Of a stretch of 53,653 nucleotides of DNA, positions 25,437 through 34,069 are shown in pieces. Below the pieces are notes generated by a model. It had not been told where the DNA came from. It searched no databases and saw only the letters and a list, made by a program, of their open reading frames with translations. This stretch comes from a bacterium. GTDB taxonomy: Bacteria; Actinomycetota; Acidimicrobiia; Spongiisociales; ZC4RG35. Position numbers and translations under genes: made by a program. The stretch's first letter is position 1. Every line of letters begins with the position of its first letter. Where the stretch lies: assembly GCA_028823995.1 (NCBI GenBank), contig JAPPFD010000002.1, forward strand, positions 1-53,653. The letters run 5' to 3'.

Positions 25437-27467
25437 TCAACCGGTCAGGCTCAGCAGCGCGTCGGCCGCCACCGCCCCCGAGGCGGTGGCCAGCAACGGG
25501 TTCACCTCCACCTCGACTACGTCCTCGTCGCCCAGCACGCCGTCCACCAGGGCGCAGATGGCGGCTACGCAGGCTCCCAGGTCCGCTGCCGGGGCTCCCC
25601 GGTATCCGACCAGCAACTGGCCTACCTTCAACTTCTCTATCCCGGCCCGCACCTCCCGGGGGTCGACCGGGGCCAGAAAGTGGACGAAGTCGTGCACCAA
25701 TTCGGTGAGGACTCCCCCAGCCCCCAGAGTCACCAGCCACCCGACAGGCCACTGGCGGCGCACTGAGACCAGCAACTCGGCCACCACCCCGCCGACCGTC
25801 TCCTCCACCAGGAACGGTCCCTCGTAGCGCTCCAGCATCTCCTCCAATACGAGATCCAAGTCGCCGGGCGTGCGGATCCCCACCTTCACCCCCGCCCCCT
25901 CGGTCTTGTGATCGATCCCCACCACCTTGATCGTGACGGGATAGCCGATCTCCGCCGCCGCAGTCTCCACGCCGGAGGCCGGGGTGACCTTTCCCCGGGG
26001 CGCCGTCATCCCCCACTCTCCGAGGCGCGCCTTGGCTTGAGCTTCATCAAGGTGAATGAGGCAGTCACCCGGCGGCGGGACGGCGGCGGGAGAGATGGGG
26101 GGCTGGGAGTGGACCGCCTCTCCCCATCGGACAGCCGCGTCCAGTCCGGCCAGCGCCTCGGCAATACCCCGCACCGGCGTCACCCCGGCCGCCGCCAACT
26201 CCCTGGCCAGGTCTGCGGAGAGGTTCTCGGGAAGTCCCGACACCACCAGGGCAGGTCGCTTCGACACCGATTGGGCCGTCACCATCGCCCGGGCCGTCTT
26301 CCAGAAGGCCGAGAAGTCTCCTTCGCGGTCGGGGAGGTCCAGCACCAGCATCGTGGCGTCCTGGGGGCCGGAGGTCACCTCACGGAACAACCGCTCCAGC
26401 CGGGCGCGGTCGTCCCAGATGAATGTGTGGTAGTCGAGGGGGTTGCCCACCTTCACCCTTCCCTCCAGTATCCGCCCCACCCGGGCGGCCTGCCCGGACG
26501 GGAACGGGGCGAAGTCCAGGCGGGTACCCTCCGACAGGTCGGCCACATGCGACGCCTCCCCTCCCGAACAGGACATGGAGACGATCCGGTTCCCCCGGAG
26601 GGGACCCACTCCCACCAACACCCCCAGGGTCTCCAACAACTCGGGGATGGTTTCCACCCTCATCACCCCGCCGCGGTCGAAGAGGGCTCGGTACGCCTGG
26701 GTCATGCCGCTGATCGAGGCGGTGTGGCTCCGGGCGATCTCCGCGCCCCGCCGGGAACGGCCCACCATCAGGGCCACGACCGGCACCCGGGCCGCCAGGG
26801 CCCTCCGCGCCGCAGCCAGGAACCGGGCGGGATCCCGGACCGCTTCGAGAAACAGACCGATGCCCTTGACGCGCCGGTCCCCCAACAACTCCTCCATCAG
26901 GTCCTCTATCCCCACCATGGCCTGATTCCCCACCGTGATCAGGTGAGAGACGGGTAGCTGGCGACCCTGGAAAGACAGGTTCATCCCGACGTTCCCGCTC
27001 TGGGAGATCAGGGCCACGCCCTCGGAGACCGGCTGGCAGCCCAACAGGTCGGGCCACAGCGCCACGCCGTCCACCGCGTTGACCAGGCCGTAGCAGTTGG
27101 GCCCCAGAATCGGCATCTCCCCGGCCGCCTCCACCAGGCGTCGCTGGTAGGCGGCGCCGTCGGATCCCTGCTCCGCGAAGAGAGAGGCGTAGCAGACCGC
27201 CGAGCCCGCTCCCATCTCGGCCAGAGTCGCCACCGCCTCGATGGTCCGCCCACGGTTGACCGCCAGAAAGGCCGCGTCGGGCGGGGAAGGCAACGCCCGG
27301 AGGTCCGGATAGCACTCCAGCCCGGCCAACCGCTCCCGGTCGGGGTTCACCGGCCAGATCTCTCCGATGAATCCCATCTCCTCACAGGACTCCACCAGCC
27401 GGTTGACCAGACTCCCCCCCACCAACGCCACGGTCCTGGGCCTCAGCAGCCGCGACAGTCTCGACAC
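25437..27467 (-). CDS. ADP-forming acyl-CoA synthetase (fused alpha-beta)
   Basis: The 676-residue protein is an acetate--CoA ligase (ADP-forming)-type enzyme. The order is CoA-binding domain (1-130, LGPNCYGLVN), succinyl-CoA-ligase-like domain (ISQSGNVG near 155; phosphorylated His likely H248 in ARSHTASISG), and C-terminal ATP-grasp domain (from about 470, GYPVTIKVVGIDHKTE). These enzymes join a carboxylate to CoA with ATP to ADP. It sits six bp after an acyl-CoA dehydrogenase gene and within the carnitine cluster, so the acid could be a carnitine-derived one such as carnitine, crotonobetaine or betaine, or a general acid. It could stand in for the missing CaiC ligase. Start is GTG. Confidence 0.82.
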   Translation of the reverse strand: MSRLSRLLRPRTVALVGGSLVNRLVESCEEMGFIGEIWPVNPDRERLAGLECYPDLRALPSPPDAAFLAVNRGRTIEAVATLAEMGAGSAVCYASLFAEQGSDGAAYQRRLVEAAGEMPILGPNCYGLVNAVDGVALWPDLLGCQPVSEGVALISQSGNVGMNLSFQGRQLPVSHLITVGNQAMVGIEDLMEELLGDRRVKGIGLFLEAVRDPARFLAAARRALAARVPVVALMVGRSRRGAEIARSHTASISGMTQAYRALFDRGGVMRVETIPELLETLGVLVGVGPLRGNRIVSMSCSGGEASHVADLSEGTRLDFAPFPSGQAARVGRILEGRVKVGNPLDYHTFIWDDRARLERLFREVTSGPQDATMLVLDLPDREGDFSAFWKTARAMVTAQSVSKRPALVVSGLPENLSADLARELAAAGVTPVRGIAEALAGLDAAVRWGEAVHSQPPISPAAVPPPGDCLIHLDEAQAKARLGEWGMTAPRGKVTPASGVETAAAEIGYPVTIKVVGIDHKTEGAGVKVGIRTPGDLDLVLEEMLERYEGPFLVEETVGGVVAELLVSVRRQWPVGWLVTLGAGGVLTELVHDFVHFLAPVDPREVRAGIEKLKVGQLLVGYRGAPAADLGACVAAICALVDGVLGDEDVVEVEVNPLLATASGAVAADALLSLTG

Positions 27468-27473
27468 CGTGGT

Positions 27474-28646
27474 TCAGCCCTCGAGGGGCCGGAGGATGGA
27501 ACGAGAGATGATGTGGCGTTGGATCTCCGACGTGCCATCCCAGATGCGCTCTACCCGGGCGTCCCTCCACAGGCGCTCCAGCGGCAGTTCGTCCATCAAG
27601 CCCATCCCGCCGAAGATCTGGATGGCCTCGTCGGTCACGTAGGCCAGCATCTCGGTGGCGGCCAGCTTCGCCATGGCCGCATCGGCGTCGGTCATTGTGT
27701 TCCTGTCGGCCTTCCAAGCGGCCCGGAGAGTGAGAAGCTCCGCCGAAGCCAGTCGGGTGGCCATGTCGGCCAGCTTGAACGACACCCCCTGGAAGCGTCC
27801 AATGGTCTGCCCGAACTGGGTGCGGCGGGCCGCCCATCCGGCCGCCAGGTCCATGGCCCGCTCTGCGCGGCCCAGACAGTTGGCGGCCACCGCCAGCCGG
27901 GTCTCCCCCAGCCAGGTGTTGGCCACGTCGAACCCGCGATGCTCCTCTCCCAGGATCTGGGATGCCGGGATGCGGCAATCGTCGAAATTGAGGACGGAGT
28001 TGTTGTACCCCCTATGCGATACCGACCGGTAGCCCTCTCGGACCTCGAAGCCGGGAGTCCCCACATCCACCAGGAAGGCGGTGATCCGTTGGGGAGTGCG
28101 TCCCCGGCCTCGGCCCGCCCCCGGCTCGGGACCGGTGGCGGCGAAGAGGATCACATAGTCGCAGATGTCGGCGTGGGAGATGAAGTGCTTGACGCCCGAG
28201 ATCACGTACTCGTCCCCGTCCCGGACCGCCCGGCACTTCATGCCCCGCAGATCGGAGCCGGCGTCCGGCTCGCTCATCGCCAGGGCCTCCATGCGATCCC
28301 CCGCCACGGTAGGAAAGAGGTACCGCTCCCGCTGGGGCCCGACGCACGCCAGCAGGATGTTGGAGGGCCGGGCCACCAGGTGGTGGAGGGCATAGGAGAC
28401 CCTGCCCAGTTCCTTCTCCACCAGTGTCATGGTCAGGTTGTCCAGGCCGGCGCCGCCCACCTCCACCGGCATGTTGGCCGCGAAGATCCCCGCCTCGATC
28501 GCCCTCCTCTTTATCCCCTCCGCCAGTTCGGCCGGGACGTGGCCGCGCCGTTCCACCTCATCTTCGTGGGGAAGCAACTCGCGGTTGGTGAAGTCCCGGA
28601 CAGTGGCGAGGATCAGTTCCTGTTCGTCGGTGAGCGCGAAGTCCAT
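27474..28646 (-). CDS. Acyl-CoA dehydrogenase
   Basis: The 390-residue flavoprotein has all family landmarks: MSEPDAGSDLRGM and VISGVKHFISHA in the FAD/substrate region, RTQFGQTIGRFQGVSFKLADMA and IQIFGGMGLMDELPLERLWRDARV in the C-terminal domain. The segment that carries the catalytic base in most members (YEGTS) reads IWDGTSEIQR, with Asp for Glu. A GGGAG ribosome site precedes the ATG. It lies between the carnitine dehydrogenase (15 bp) and the acyl-CoA synthetase (6 bp) genes, so its substrate is probably a CoA ester in carnitine metabolism, perhaps gamma-butyrobetainyl-CoA or a similar trimethylammonium acyl-CoA (inference). ETF encoded at 41901-43627 is the likely acceptor. Confidence 0.85.
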   Translation of the reverse strand: MDFALTDEQELILATVRDFTNRELLPHEDEVERRGHVPAELAEGIKRRAIEAGIFAANMPVEVGGAGLDNLTMTLVEKELGRVSYALHHLVARPSNILLACVGPQRERYLFPTVAGDRMEALAMSEPDAGSDLRGMKCRAVRDGDEYVISGVKHFISHADICDYVILFAATGPEPGAGRGRGRTPQRITAFLVDVGTPGFEVREGYRSVSHRGYNNSVLNFDDCRIPASQILGEEHRGFDVANTWLGETRLAVAANCLGRAERAMDLAAGWAARRTQFGQTIGRFQGVSFKLADMATRLASAELLTLRAAWKADRNTMTDADAAMAKLAATEMLAYVTDEAIQIFGGMGLMDELPLERLWRDARVERIWDGTSEIQRHIISRSILRPLEG

Positions 28647-28661
28647 GGGTGCTCCCTGCTC

Positions 28662-30179
28662 TCAGCTCCCGCGGTCGAGGCTCATCCGCGACCCGACCTC
28701 GGGAGGGACCCCCAGCTTCCGGTGGGCCTCCTCCACGGCAGCCAGCGCCCGGGCCGGTCCGGGGAGGACGGAGACGGCCCCGCCCGCCTCTGTGTCGACG
28801 TGAAGAAGCATCTGCTCGGTGGAGGACAGGCGACGCCCGTCCTTGTCGTGCATGGCATGGAAGATGTGAAGGCGCCTCTCATCCACTCCCAGCACCTGAG
28901 TGGTGAAGAAGAGTTCCTGGTGCACGGAAGCCTCCCGGCGGTAGTGGATGTGGGTCTCAACTGTATAGAAGGAGTGTCCGCCCGCCCGATAGTCCTCATC
29001 GATCCCCACGAAGCGGAACAGGGCGTCGGAGGCCCAACCGAAGGCGGTCAGGTAGGCGCTTTCGGTCATGTGCCCGTTGTAGTCCACCCAATCCGGTTCC
29101 ACCTGGGTGTGATAGAGCTCCAGGGGGGCTACCACCTCCACTCCGGGACGCCAGGTCCGGGCCGCGGCCCCCAGCCGGACCGCCTCCCGGTCGGCAACCA
29201 TCCGTCCCGCCCCCAGGTCGTGAGGTCGAAGCGCTCGCATCACCGAGATCAGAAAGCCGTCGCGAAGCTGCTCCAACTCGGCCACGCTCCGGCCCGCCGC
29301 CTGTTCGTCGATCCCCGAGATGAGGGACTCCGATAGGCGTTCTGTCAGGGGAGGCGCCTTGAGTCTTGTCCAGGGAAGCTCCAGGGCCGGACCGAAATGC
29401 TCGAGCATGTGCCGCATGCCACCGGATCCCCCCGCCAGGTGAAAGGTGAGCATGGTCCCCATTCCGGCCCAGCGCAGACCCGGACCGTAGATGATGGCCT
29501 GGTCGAGTTCATCGGTGGTGGCGACGCCGTCACTCACCATCCAGAGGGCCTCGCGCCACATGGCCTCCTGCAGGCGGTCGGAGAGATAGCCCTCGATCTC
29601 GTTCCGCACCACCAGCGGGTGCATGCCCAGGTCTTCGTATATCGCCTTGGCCGCGGCCAGCGCGCCGGGACTGGTGAGGCGGCCCCCGCACAGTTCCACC
29701 AGGGGGAGTATGTAGACGGGGTTGAATGGATGGGCGACGAGGTATCGCTCCGGGTGCCGGAGTCCGGCCTGCAGGCGGCTGGGGAGGAGTCCGGAAGAAC
29801 TGGAGCAGATCAACACGTCAGCCGCAAGCGCCCTGTCGATCTGGAGCGCCACCTCCTTTTTGAGTTCCTCGCGCTCGGAAACCGACTCGACGACCAGGTC
29901 GGTCCGGCCGGCTACCTCCTCGATGCCGTCCACAAATCGCACCCGGTCGGGGCGCGCCCCGGGGTAGAGGCCCAGCGCCGTGGCGGCCGGCCAGGCCCGT
30001 TCCACGAAAGCCATCAGGCCCTCCGCGGCCCCGGGCGCCGGATCGGTGGCTACCACCTCCCAGCCCCGGGAGAGGGCCCGCACCGCCCATCCCTTTCCGA
30101 TCACGCCGGTCCCCACCAGACCGACAACCCCTACGTCGGAGACGAACTGCCCAGACGACCCCCCCGGTCCGGTCATCAT
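28662..30179 (-). CDS. L-carnitine dehydrogenase fused to betainyl-CoA thioesterase domain
   Basis: The protein of about 505 residues joins a 3-hydroxyacyl-CoA-dehydrogenase-like NAD enzyme to a C-terminal hotdog thioesterase. The Rossmann motif is GLVGTGVIGKGW near residue 20, with SSSSGLLPS and HPFNPVYILPLVEL as active-site segments. The thioesterase starts near residue 350 (DYNGHMTESAYL). The same domain order is known in rhizobial carnitine dehydrogenase, which makes 3-dehydrocarnitine, with the thioesterase hydrolysing betainyl-CoA to glycine betaine. It lies directly after the BKACE gene, which catalyses the intermediate step. An ATG at 30179 is used; a TTG two codons upstream is in frame. 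No Shine-Dalgarno is obvious, so coupling to the upstream gene is likely. Confidence 0.85.
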   Translation of the reverse strand: MMTGPGGSSGQFVSDVGVVGLVGTGVIGKGWAVRALSRGWEVVATDPAPGAAEGLMAFVERAWPAATALGLYPGARPDRVRFVDGIEEVAGRTDLVVESVSEREELKKEVALQIDRALAADVLICSSSSGLLPSRLQAGLRHPERYLVAHPFNPVYILPLVELCGGRLTSPGALAAAKAIYEDLGMHPLVVRNEIEGYLSDRLQEAMWREALWMVSDGVATTDELDQAIIYGPGLRWAGMGTMLTFHLAGGSGGMRHMLEHFGPALELPWTRLKAPPLTERLSESLISGIDEQAAGRSVAELEQLRDGFLISVMRALRPHDLGAGRMVADREAVRLGAAARTWRPGVEVVAPLELYHTQVEPDWVDYNGHMTESAYLTAFGWASDALFRFVGIDEDYRAGGHSFYTVETHIHYRREASVHQELFFTTQVLGVDERRLHIFHAMHDKDGRRLSSTEQMLLHVDTEAGGAVSVLPGPARALAAVEEAHRKLGVPPEVGSRMSLDRGS

Positions 30180-30191
30180 CGTCAATGCCGG

Positions 30192-31130
30192 TCAGAAGGC
30201 CACATTGTCAAGGCCCTTGAGATTGAGTATCTCCCTGGCCTCCGCGGAAGTGGCGGTCTCGCGGGAAAGCTCCTCGAGGATCCGCACCATCTTCGCCACC
30301 TGCTCGGCATTGTTGTCGGCCAGCCGTCCGCGCCGCAGATAGATGCCGTCCTCCAGGCCCACCCGGACATGGCCCCCGAGCACCGCGCCTGCGGTGACTA
30401 TGTCGAACTGAAAGCGGCCTCCCCCCAGCACCGACCACTCGATGTCGGTCCCGAACAGCCGGTCGGCGACCTGCTTCATGGCCACCACGTTCTCCACGTC
30501 CGGGCCGATCCCACCCAGGGTCCCCACCACGAACTGCATGAAGATGGGAGGCTTCACCAGGCCCTGGTCGGCGTAGAACGCCAATGTATAGAGGTGCCCG
30601 ACGTCGTATGCCTCGAACTCGAAGCGACAGCCGGTCTCCTCGGTCAACTCGGTGAGCATGTACTCGATGTCGGAGAAGCGGCTCACGAACGGCTCATGAC
30701 GGGTGGACTCCAGATACGGCTCTTCCCAGTCGTACTTCCACCGACCCTCGTAACGGGGGATCATCTGGAACAGCCCGTAGTTCATGGTCCCCAGATTGCA
30801 GGTGGCCAACTCGGGCTGCAGCGCCTTGATCACCGCCAGTCGTTCCTCGACGGTCTGGCCGGTGGCCCCTCCGGTGGTGATGCTGATCACCGCGTCACAC
30901 TGCTCTTTGATGCCCGCGCAGTACTCCCGGAAGAGCCCCACGTCGGGACTGGGCCGGCCGCTGAGAGGATCGCGAGCGTGAATGTGGATCACCGCCGCCC
31001 CGCGGGAGTGCGCTTCCACCGACTGGGACACCATCTCTTCGGGGGTGACGGGTATCCCGATGTTCATGGTGGGGGTGTGCGAGCTTCCCGTGACCGCGCA
31101 GGTGAGGATCACTTTGTCTTGAGTAGCCAT
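30192..31130 (-). CDS. 3-dehydrocarnitine cleavage enzyme (BKACE family, DUF849)
   Basis: The 312-residue TIM barrel belongs to the beta-keto acid cleavage enzymes. The zinc site HIHARDP (H49, H51) and the ITTGGATGQTVEERL loop are family hallmarks, as is VRVGLEDGIYL near the C-terminus. BKACE enzymes react a beta-keto acid with acetyl-CoA to give acetoacetate and a new CoA ester. Next to a carnitine dehydrogenase-thioesterase, the natural substrate is 3-dehydrocarnitine, yielding betainyl-CoA and acetoacetate. The ATG at 31130 has an AAGGAG ribosome site; the frame remains open upstream only through the promoter region. It is the first gene of the operon and is divergent from an IclR regulator. 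Confidence 0.88.
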   Translation of the reverse strand: MATQDKVILTCAVTGSSHTPTMNIGIPVTPEEMVSQSVEAHSRGAAVIHIHARDPLSGRPSPDVGLFREYCAGIKEQCDAVISITTGGATGQTVEERLAVIKALQPELATCNLGTMNYGLFQMIPRYEGRWKYDWEEPYLESTRHEPFVSRFSDIEYMLTELTEETGCRFEFEAYDVGHLYTLAFYADQGLVKPPIFMQFVVGTLGGIGPDVENVVAMKQVADRLFGTDIEWSVLGGGRFQFDIVTAGAVLGGHVRVGLEDGIYLRRGRLADNNAEQVAKMVRILEELSRETATSAEAREILNLKGLDNVAF

Positions 31131-31169
31131 CCCCAGACTCCTTCCCCTGACTCCTGCGATTCGTTCCGT

Positions 31170-31175
31170 ATTATA
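31170..31175 (-). promoter_or_regulatory. Minus-strand -10 box of the carnitine operon
   Basis: A perfect TATAAT lies on the minus strand 40 bp upstream of the BKACE start, in the 120-bp gap shared with the divergent IclR gene. The -35 position reads ACGTGC, a poor match, consistent with a promoter that needs an activator. The surrounding CGTTCCG/TTCCGAC segments could be regulator contacts, but no clear palindrome is present. Confidence 0.5.
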
Positions 31176-31250
31176 GTACATTCCGACTAGCGGCACGTTT
31201 TTACCGATAGGCAGAATGCGAACACACCTCCCTTCCCGGCGACAAACATC

Positions 31251-32015
31251 GTGACTTCCCCCGTTCGTTCGGTGACCAGGGCCTTTGCGGTTCTGAGGGT
31301 GGTAGTGGCCTCCCCCAACGGAACCAGTCTGGCCCAGATCGCCAGGGTCACCAGGCTTCCCAAGAGTTCGGTTTCCCGCATGCTCGACACCCTCCAGCAT
31401 CTCGACATGGTGGAGCAGGTGGGCAAGCGGGGTCGTTATCGGGTCGGCCACGGTTTGGAGGTACTGGCCGGCGGGGGGACGTCACCCCAGGTGCTGGCGC
31501 AGTTGAGCCGTCCCCACCTGCAGTCCCTGGTCTCCCATCTGGGAGAGGACGCAACCCTGTCGGTGCCGGAAGGAGACAATACGCTCTATGTCAGCCAGGT
31601 CACGGCCGACCGCTCTGTGCAGGTGCAGGATTGGACCGGGTTCGCCTTGCCCCACAACACGGTGGCGCCCGGACTCGTGTTCCTCTCCACATGGGAGCCC
31701 GACAGGCTGGGAAGGTACCTGCAGCAGGACCTGGTGAGGCACACCCCTCAGACCCTTGTCGACCCGGCGGCCTTGATGGCCCGCCTGGAAACGGTCCGCC
31801 GGTACGGCTACGCCTGGACCCACCGGGAATACACGGACGACATCAACGGGGTGGCCGCACCCGTGTTCAATCCCCACGGCCAGGCCGTGGCCTCATTGAG
31901 CGTGCACGGGCCCTCCTACCGCTTCCCCGCGCCGGGCGAGGAGCCCAGGATCGGGCGTATGCTGTGCGACATCGCCGCCCAACTCACCGCGGAACTGGGC
32001 GGTTACTCCTTCTGA
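31251..32015 (+). CDS. IclR-family transcriptional regulator
   Basis: The 254-residue protein has an N-terminal winged helix-turn-helix (residues about 5-65; TSLAQIARVTRLPKSSVSRML) and a C-terminal IclR effector domain with NTLYVSQVTADRSVQ and the late signature YAWTHREYTDDINGVAAPVF. IclR proteins sense small carboxylates and act as repressors or activators. It is divergent from the carnitine operon across 120 bp, so it is the likely regulator of carnitine catabolism and import, with carnitine, betaine or an intermediate as effector (inference). The start is GTG at 31251. Its stop is 19 bp from the convergent antiporter gene. Confidence 0.88.
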   Translation: MTSPVRSVTRAFAVLRVVVASPNGTSLAQIARVTRLPKSSVSRMLDTLQHLDMVEQVGKRGRYRVGHGLEVLAGGGTSPQVLAQLSRPHLQSLVSHLGEDATLSVPEGDNTLYVSQVTADRSVQVQDWTGFALPHNTVAPGLVFLSTWEPDRLGRYLQQDLVRHTPQTLVDPAALMARLETVRRYGYAWTHREYTDDINGVAAPVFNPHGQAVASLSVHGPSYRFPAPGEEPRIGRMLCDIAAQLTAELGGYSF

Positions 32016-32034
32016 GGGACTCCGGATCCCTGGT

Positions 32035-33165
32035 CTACAGCCCGGCGAGTATCAAGGCCAGGGGGTAGAAGACCACCAGCACCCATCCGGCCATCCGGCT
32101 CCTCGACCACCGGTTGAATACCACGTCGCTCCTGGCCAGGGTGGTTCCCAGCGTTCTCAGGACCCGGTTGGAGCTCTGGTGGATCCGCAGACGGTCAACT
32201 CCTCGCAGACCGTTGGCGATGCCGCCCGCCGCCACCGCGGCGCCCAGCATCCAGAGGAGGCTCCCTCTGAAGTTGCCCACGAAGACGCCGTCCCCCACCA
32301 CGCCCGCTATCCCTCCCACCGCCAGGGCGTTGAAGAGATTGGAGCCCAGCACGTTCCCGATGACCAGCGCGTTGTCCCCGTGCCGGGCGGCGGCTACGGC
32401 GGTGGCCAACTCGGGAAGAGACGTGCCCAGGGCCACCAGGGTGAGGCCGACCAGCCCCCCCGAGATGTTGAGGCGGTCAGCGATTCCGGTTGCTCCATCC
32501 ACCAATCGGTCCGCTCCCCACAGGGTCAACGCCAGGGAGACCACCGCCATCGTGATCTCCCTCCACAGGGTGAGCCGCAGGCGAAGCCCGAGCCCGAGGA
32601 ATCGTACGGGGGTCACCACCTGCACCCTTTCCCTCCACGCCGAGACGGCAGCCGAGAGGGGTTTGTCTCCATCCCCTGCGGGATCTCCGCCTGTGCTCTC
32701 CCCGATCAGACGCGGATCGCGGGACCATTTGACCAGGAGCATCAACGCCAACACCATCCCCGCGATCAGGATCACCCCGTTCCAGCGGGACAAGGCGTTG
32801 TTCCAGGCCAGGGCCACCAGAACCAACGATCCCGCCACCATGGCCAGCCACTCCCGGCGGAGGTCCACCGCCACATTCTTGAGAGGTGTGATCACCATGG
32901 AGACACCCAGCACCAGAGAGAGGTTGGCGATGTTGGACCCCACGATGTTGCCGGTGGCCAGGTCGAGTCCCTGCGGCCGGGCGGCGGCCAGTCCCGAGAT
33001 GAGCATCTCCGGCAGCGAGGTGCCCAACCCCACCACGACCGCTCCGATCAGGACGGTCGACATCCCCCAGTGGTGGGCAAGCCGCTCGGCGGCGGTGACC
33101 AGCCGCTCCGCCCCGAATATCAGCACGGCCATGCCCAGGACCAGCCAGATCGCGTCAACCAGCAT
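32035..33165 (-). CDS. Calcium/sodium antiporter (CaCA, YrbG-like)
   Basis: The 376-residue membrane protein has the two inverted alpha-repeats of the CaCA family: GLGTSLPEMLISGL with GNIVGSNIANL in the first half, and ALGTSLPELATAVAA with GNVLGSNLFN in the second. About ten membrane segments are apparent, with an unusual hydrophilic loop between the halves near residues 160-180 and a basic cytoplasmic tail. It is the last gene of the corrinoid methyltransferase operon, 32 bp after the MetF-like gene. It may couple cation exchange to osmotic or sodium demands of betaine uptake, or may simply be a passenger. Confidence 0.85.
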   Translation of the reverse strand: MLVDAIWLVLGMAVLIFGAERLVTAAERLAHHWGMSTVLIGAVVVGLGTSLPEMLISGLAAARPQGLDLATGNIVGSNIANLSLVLGVSMVITPLKNVAVDLRREWLAMVAGSLVLVALAWNNALSRWNGVILIAGMVLALMLLVKWSRDPRLIGESTGGDPAGDGDKPLSAAVSAWRERVQVVTPVRFLGLGLRLRLTLWREITMAVVSLALTLWGADRLVDGATGIADRLNISGGLVGLTLVALGTSLPELATAVAAARHGDNALVIGNVLGSNLFNALAVGGIAGVVGDGVFVGNFRGSLLWMLGAAVAAGGIANGLRGVDRLRIHQSSNRVLRTLGTTLARSDVVFNRWSRSRMAGWVLVVFYPLALILAGL

Positions 33166-33197
33166 TCAGCGTGACCTTACTTGTCGGGGGCAAAACG

Positions 33198-34067
33198 CTA
33201 CCGCAGGGCCTCCAGGTATTCCTGTCGCCAGGCCTCGGTGGCCTCGCAGCGGTTGAAAGTGTAAATGTGCAGTCCCTCGATCCCCAGCAGCGGATCGGTC
33301 AGGCTGTCTCCCAGGTCCTCCAGCAACTCCCCCGGGTCGTAGCCTCCCGGGCCGAGGAGCCTGGTCACCACCCGGGCGTTCTTGGTGAGAAACCTCACCG
33401 AGTCCCCCACCCCGATCCGGGCCGAGATCTCCAGCAGCTTCAGCCTCCCTCCCACGCCCGGCACGCCAAGGAGGGCGGGAAGCCCGATCCGCCGGCTCCG
33501 GGCGCCGGACAGGAACGAGCGAATCGCCTGGGCGTCGAAACACATCTGGGTGGCCAGGTGGTGCGCGTAGGGTTGCTTCTCCGACAGCGCCTCTTCGAGT
33601 TTGGCGTCCGGGATCACCGGATGCCCCTCCGGGTAGGCGGGGATTCCCACCTCCTCGAAGGGGTGGCCGATCTCCTCCATGGCCCGCAACAGGGAGATCC
33701 CGTCGAAGAACTCGCCGGGGTGGAGGTGGTCTCCCCCCACCACGAAGGCTCGACGAAGACCCAGTTCCGCCGCCCTGTCCAGGGTCGCTTCCAGATGGGC
33801 GCGGTCCCGGTGGAGGCGAGCCGAGAGGTGAGGGGTCACGTCGAAGCCGGCTTCGGCCAGTTCCGCTGCCAGGTCCATGGTGGCTTCCATTCCCTTGTTG
33901 GGAGAAGCGGTCACGGTGATCACCGAGCCCGGGGGCAGGTGGGCGGCCTGGGTCACCGCGTTCTTCAGAGGGATGATCTCGTAGCGGGCGTTCTCGAGAA
34001 CCTCGGCGATCGCCGAACGGGTGGCCGGACCCACGCCGTTCAACCGTTCGGTATAGGCAGATGCCAC
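33198..34067 (-). CDS. MetF-like methylenetetrahydrofolate reductase
   Basis: The 289-residue TIM barrel is a divergent member of the methylene-THF reductase family. It shows VITVTASPNKGMEATMDLA, AGFDVTPHLSARLHRD, AFVVGGDHLHPG and a late GLHIYTFNRCE. The start is a GTG at 34067 with GGAGG seven bases upstream, two bases after the stop of the MttB-like gene. Its place in the corrinoid operon suggests it runs in the oxidative direction, turning methyl-THF made from methylated amines into methylene-THF for biosynthesis or oxidation to formate. It could also serve methionine synthesis. The N-terminus lacks the usual FEFFPPK stretch, which marks it as an unusual subfamily. Confidence 0.8.
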   Translation of the reverse strand: MASAYTERLNGVGPATRSAIAEVLENARYEIIPLKNAVTQAAHLPPGSVITVTASPNKGMEATMDLAAELAEAGFDVTPHLSARLHRDRAHLEATLDRAAELGLRRAFVVGGDHLHPGEFFDGISLLRAMEEIGHPFEEVGIPAYPEGHPVIPDAKLEEALSEKQPYAHHLATQMCFDAQAIRSFLSGARSRRIGLPALLGVPGVGGRLKLLEISARIGVGDSVRFLTKNARVVTRLLGPGGYDPGELLEDLGDSLTDPLLGIEGLHIYTFNRCEATEAWRQEYLEALR

Positions 34068-34069
34068 CG

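Noticed and set aside
27513..31190. Long plus-strand reading frames opposite the carnitine operon
   Set aside because: They run against well-recognised acyl-CoA dehydrogenase, carnitine dehydrogenase and BKACE genes and have the skewed composition of antisense frames.
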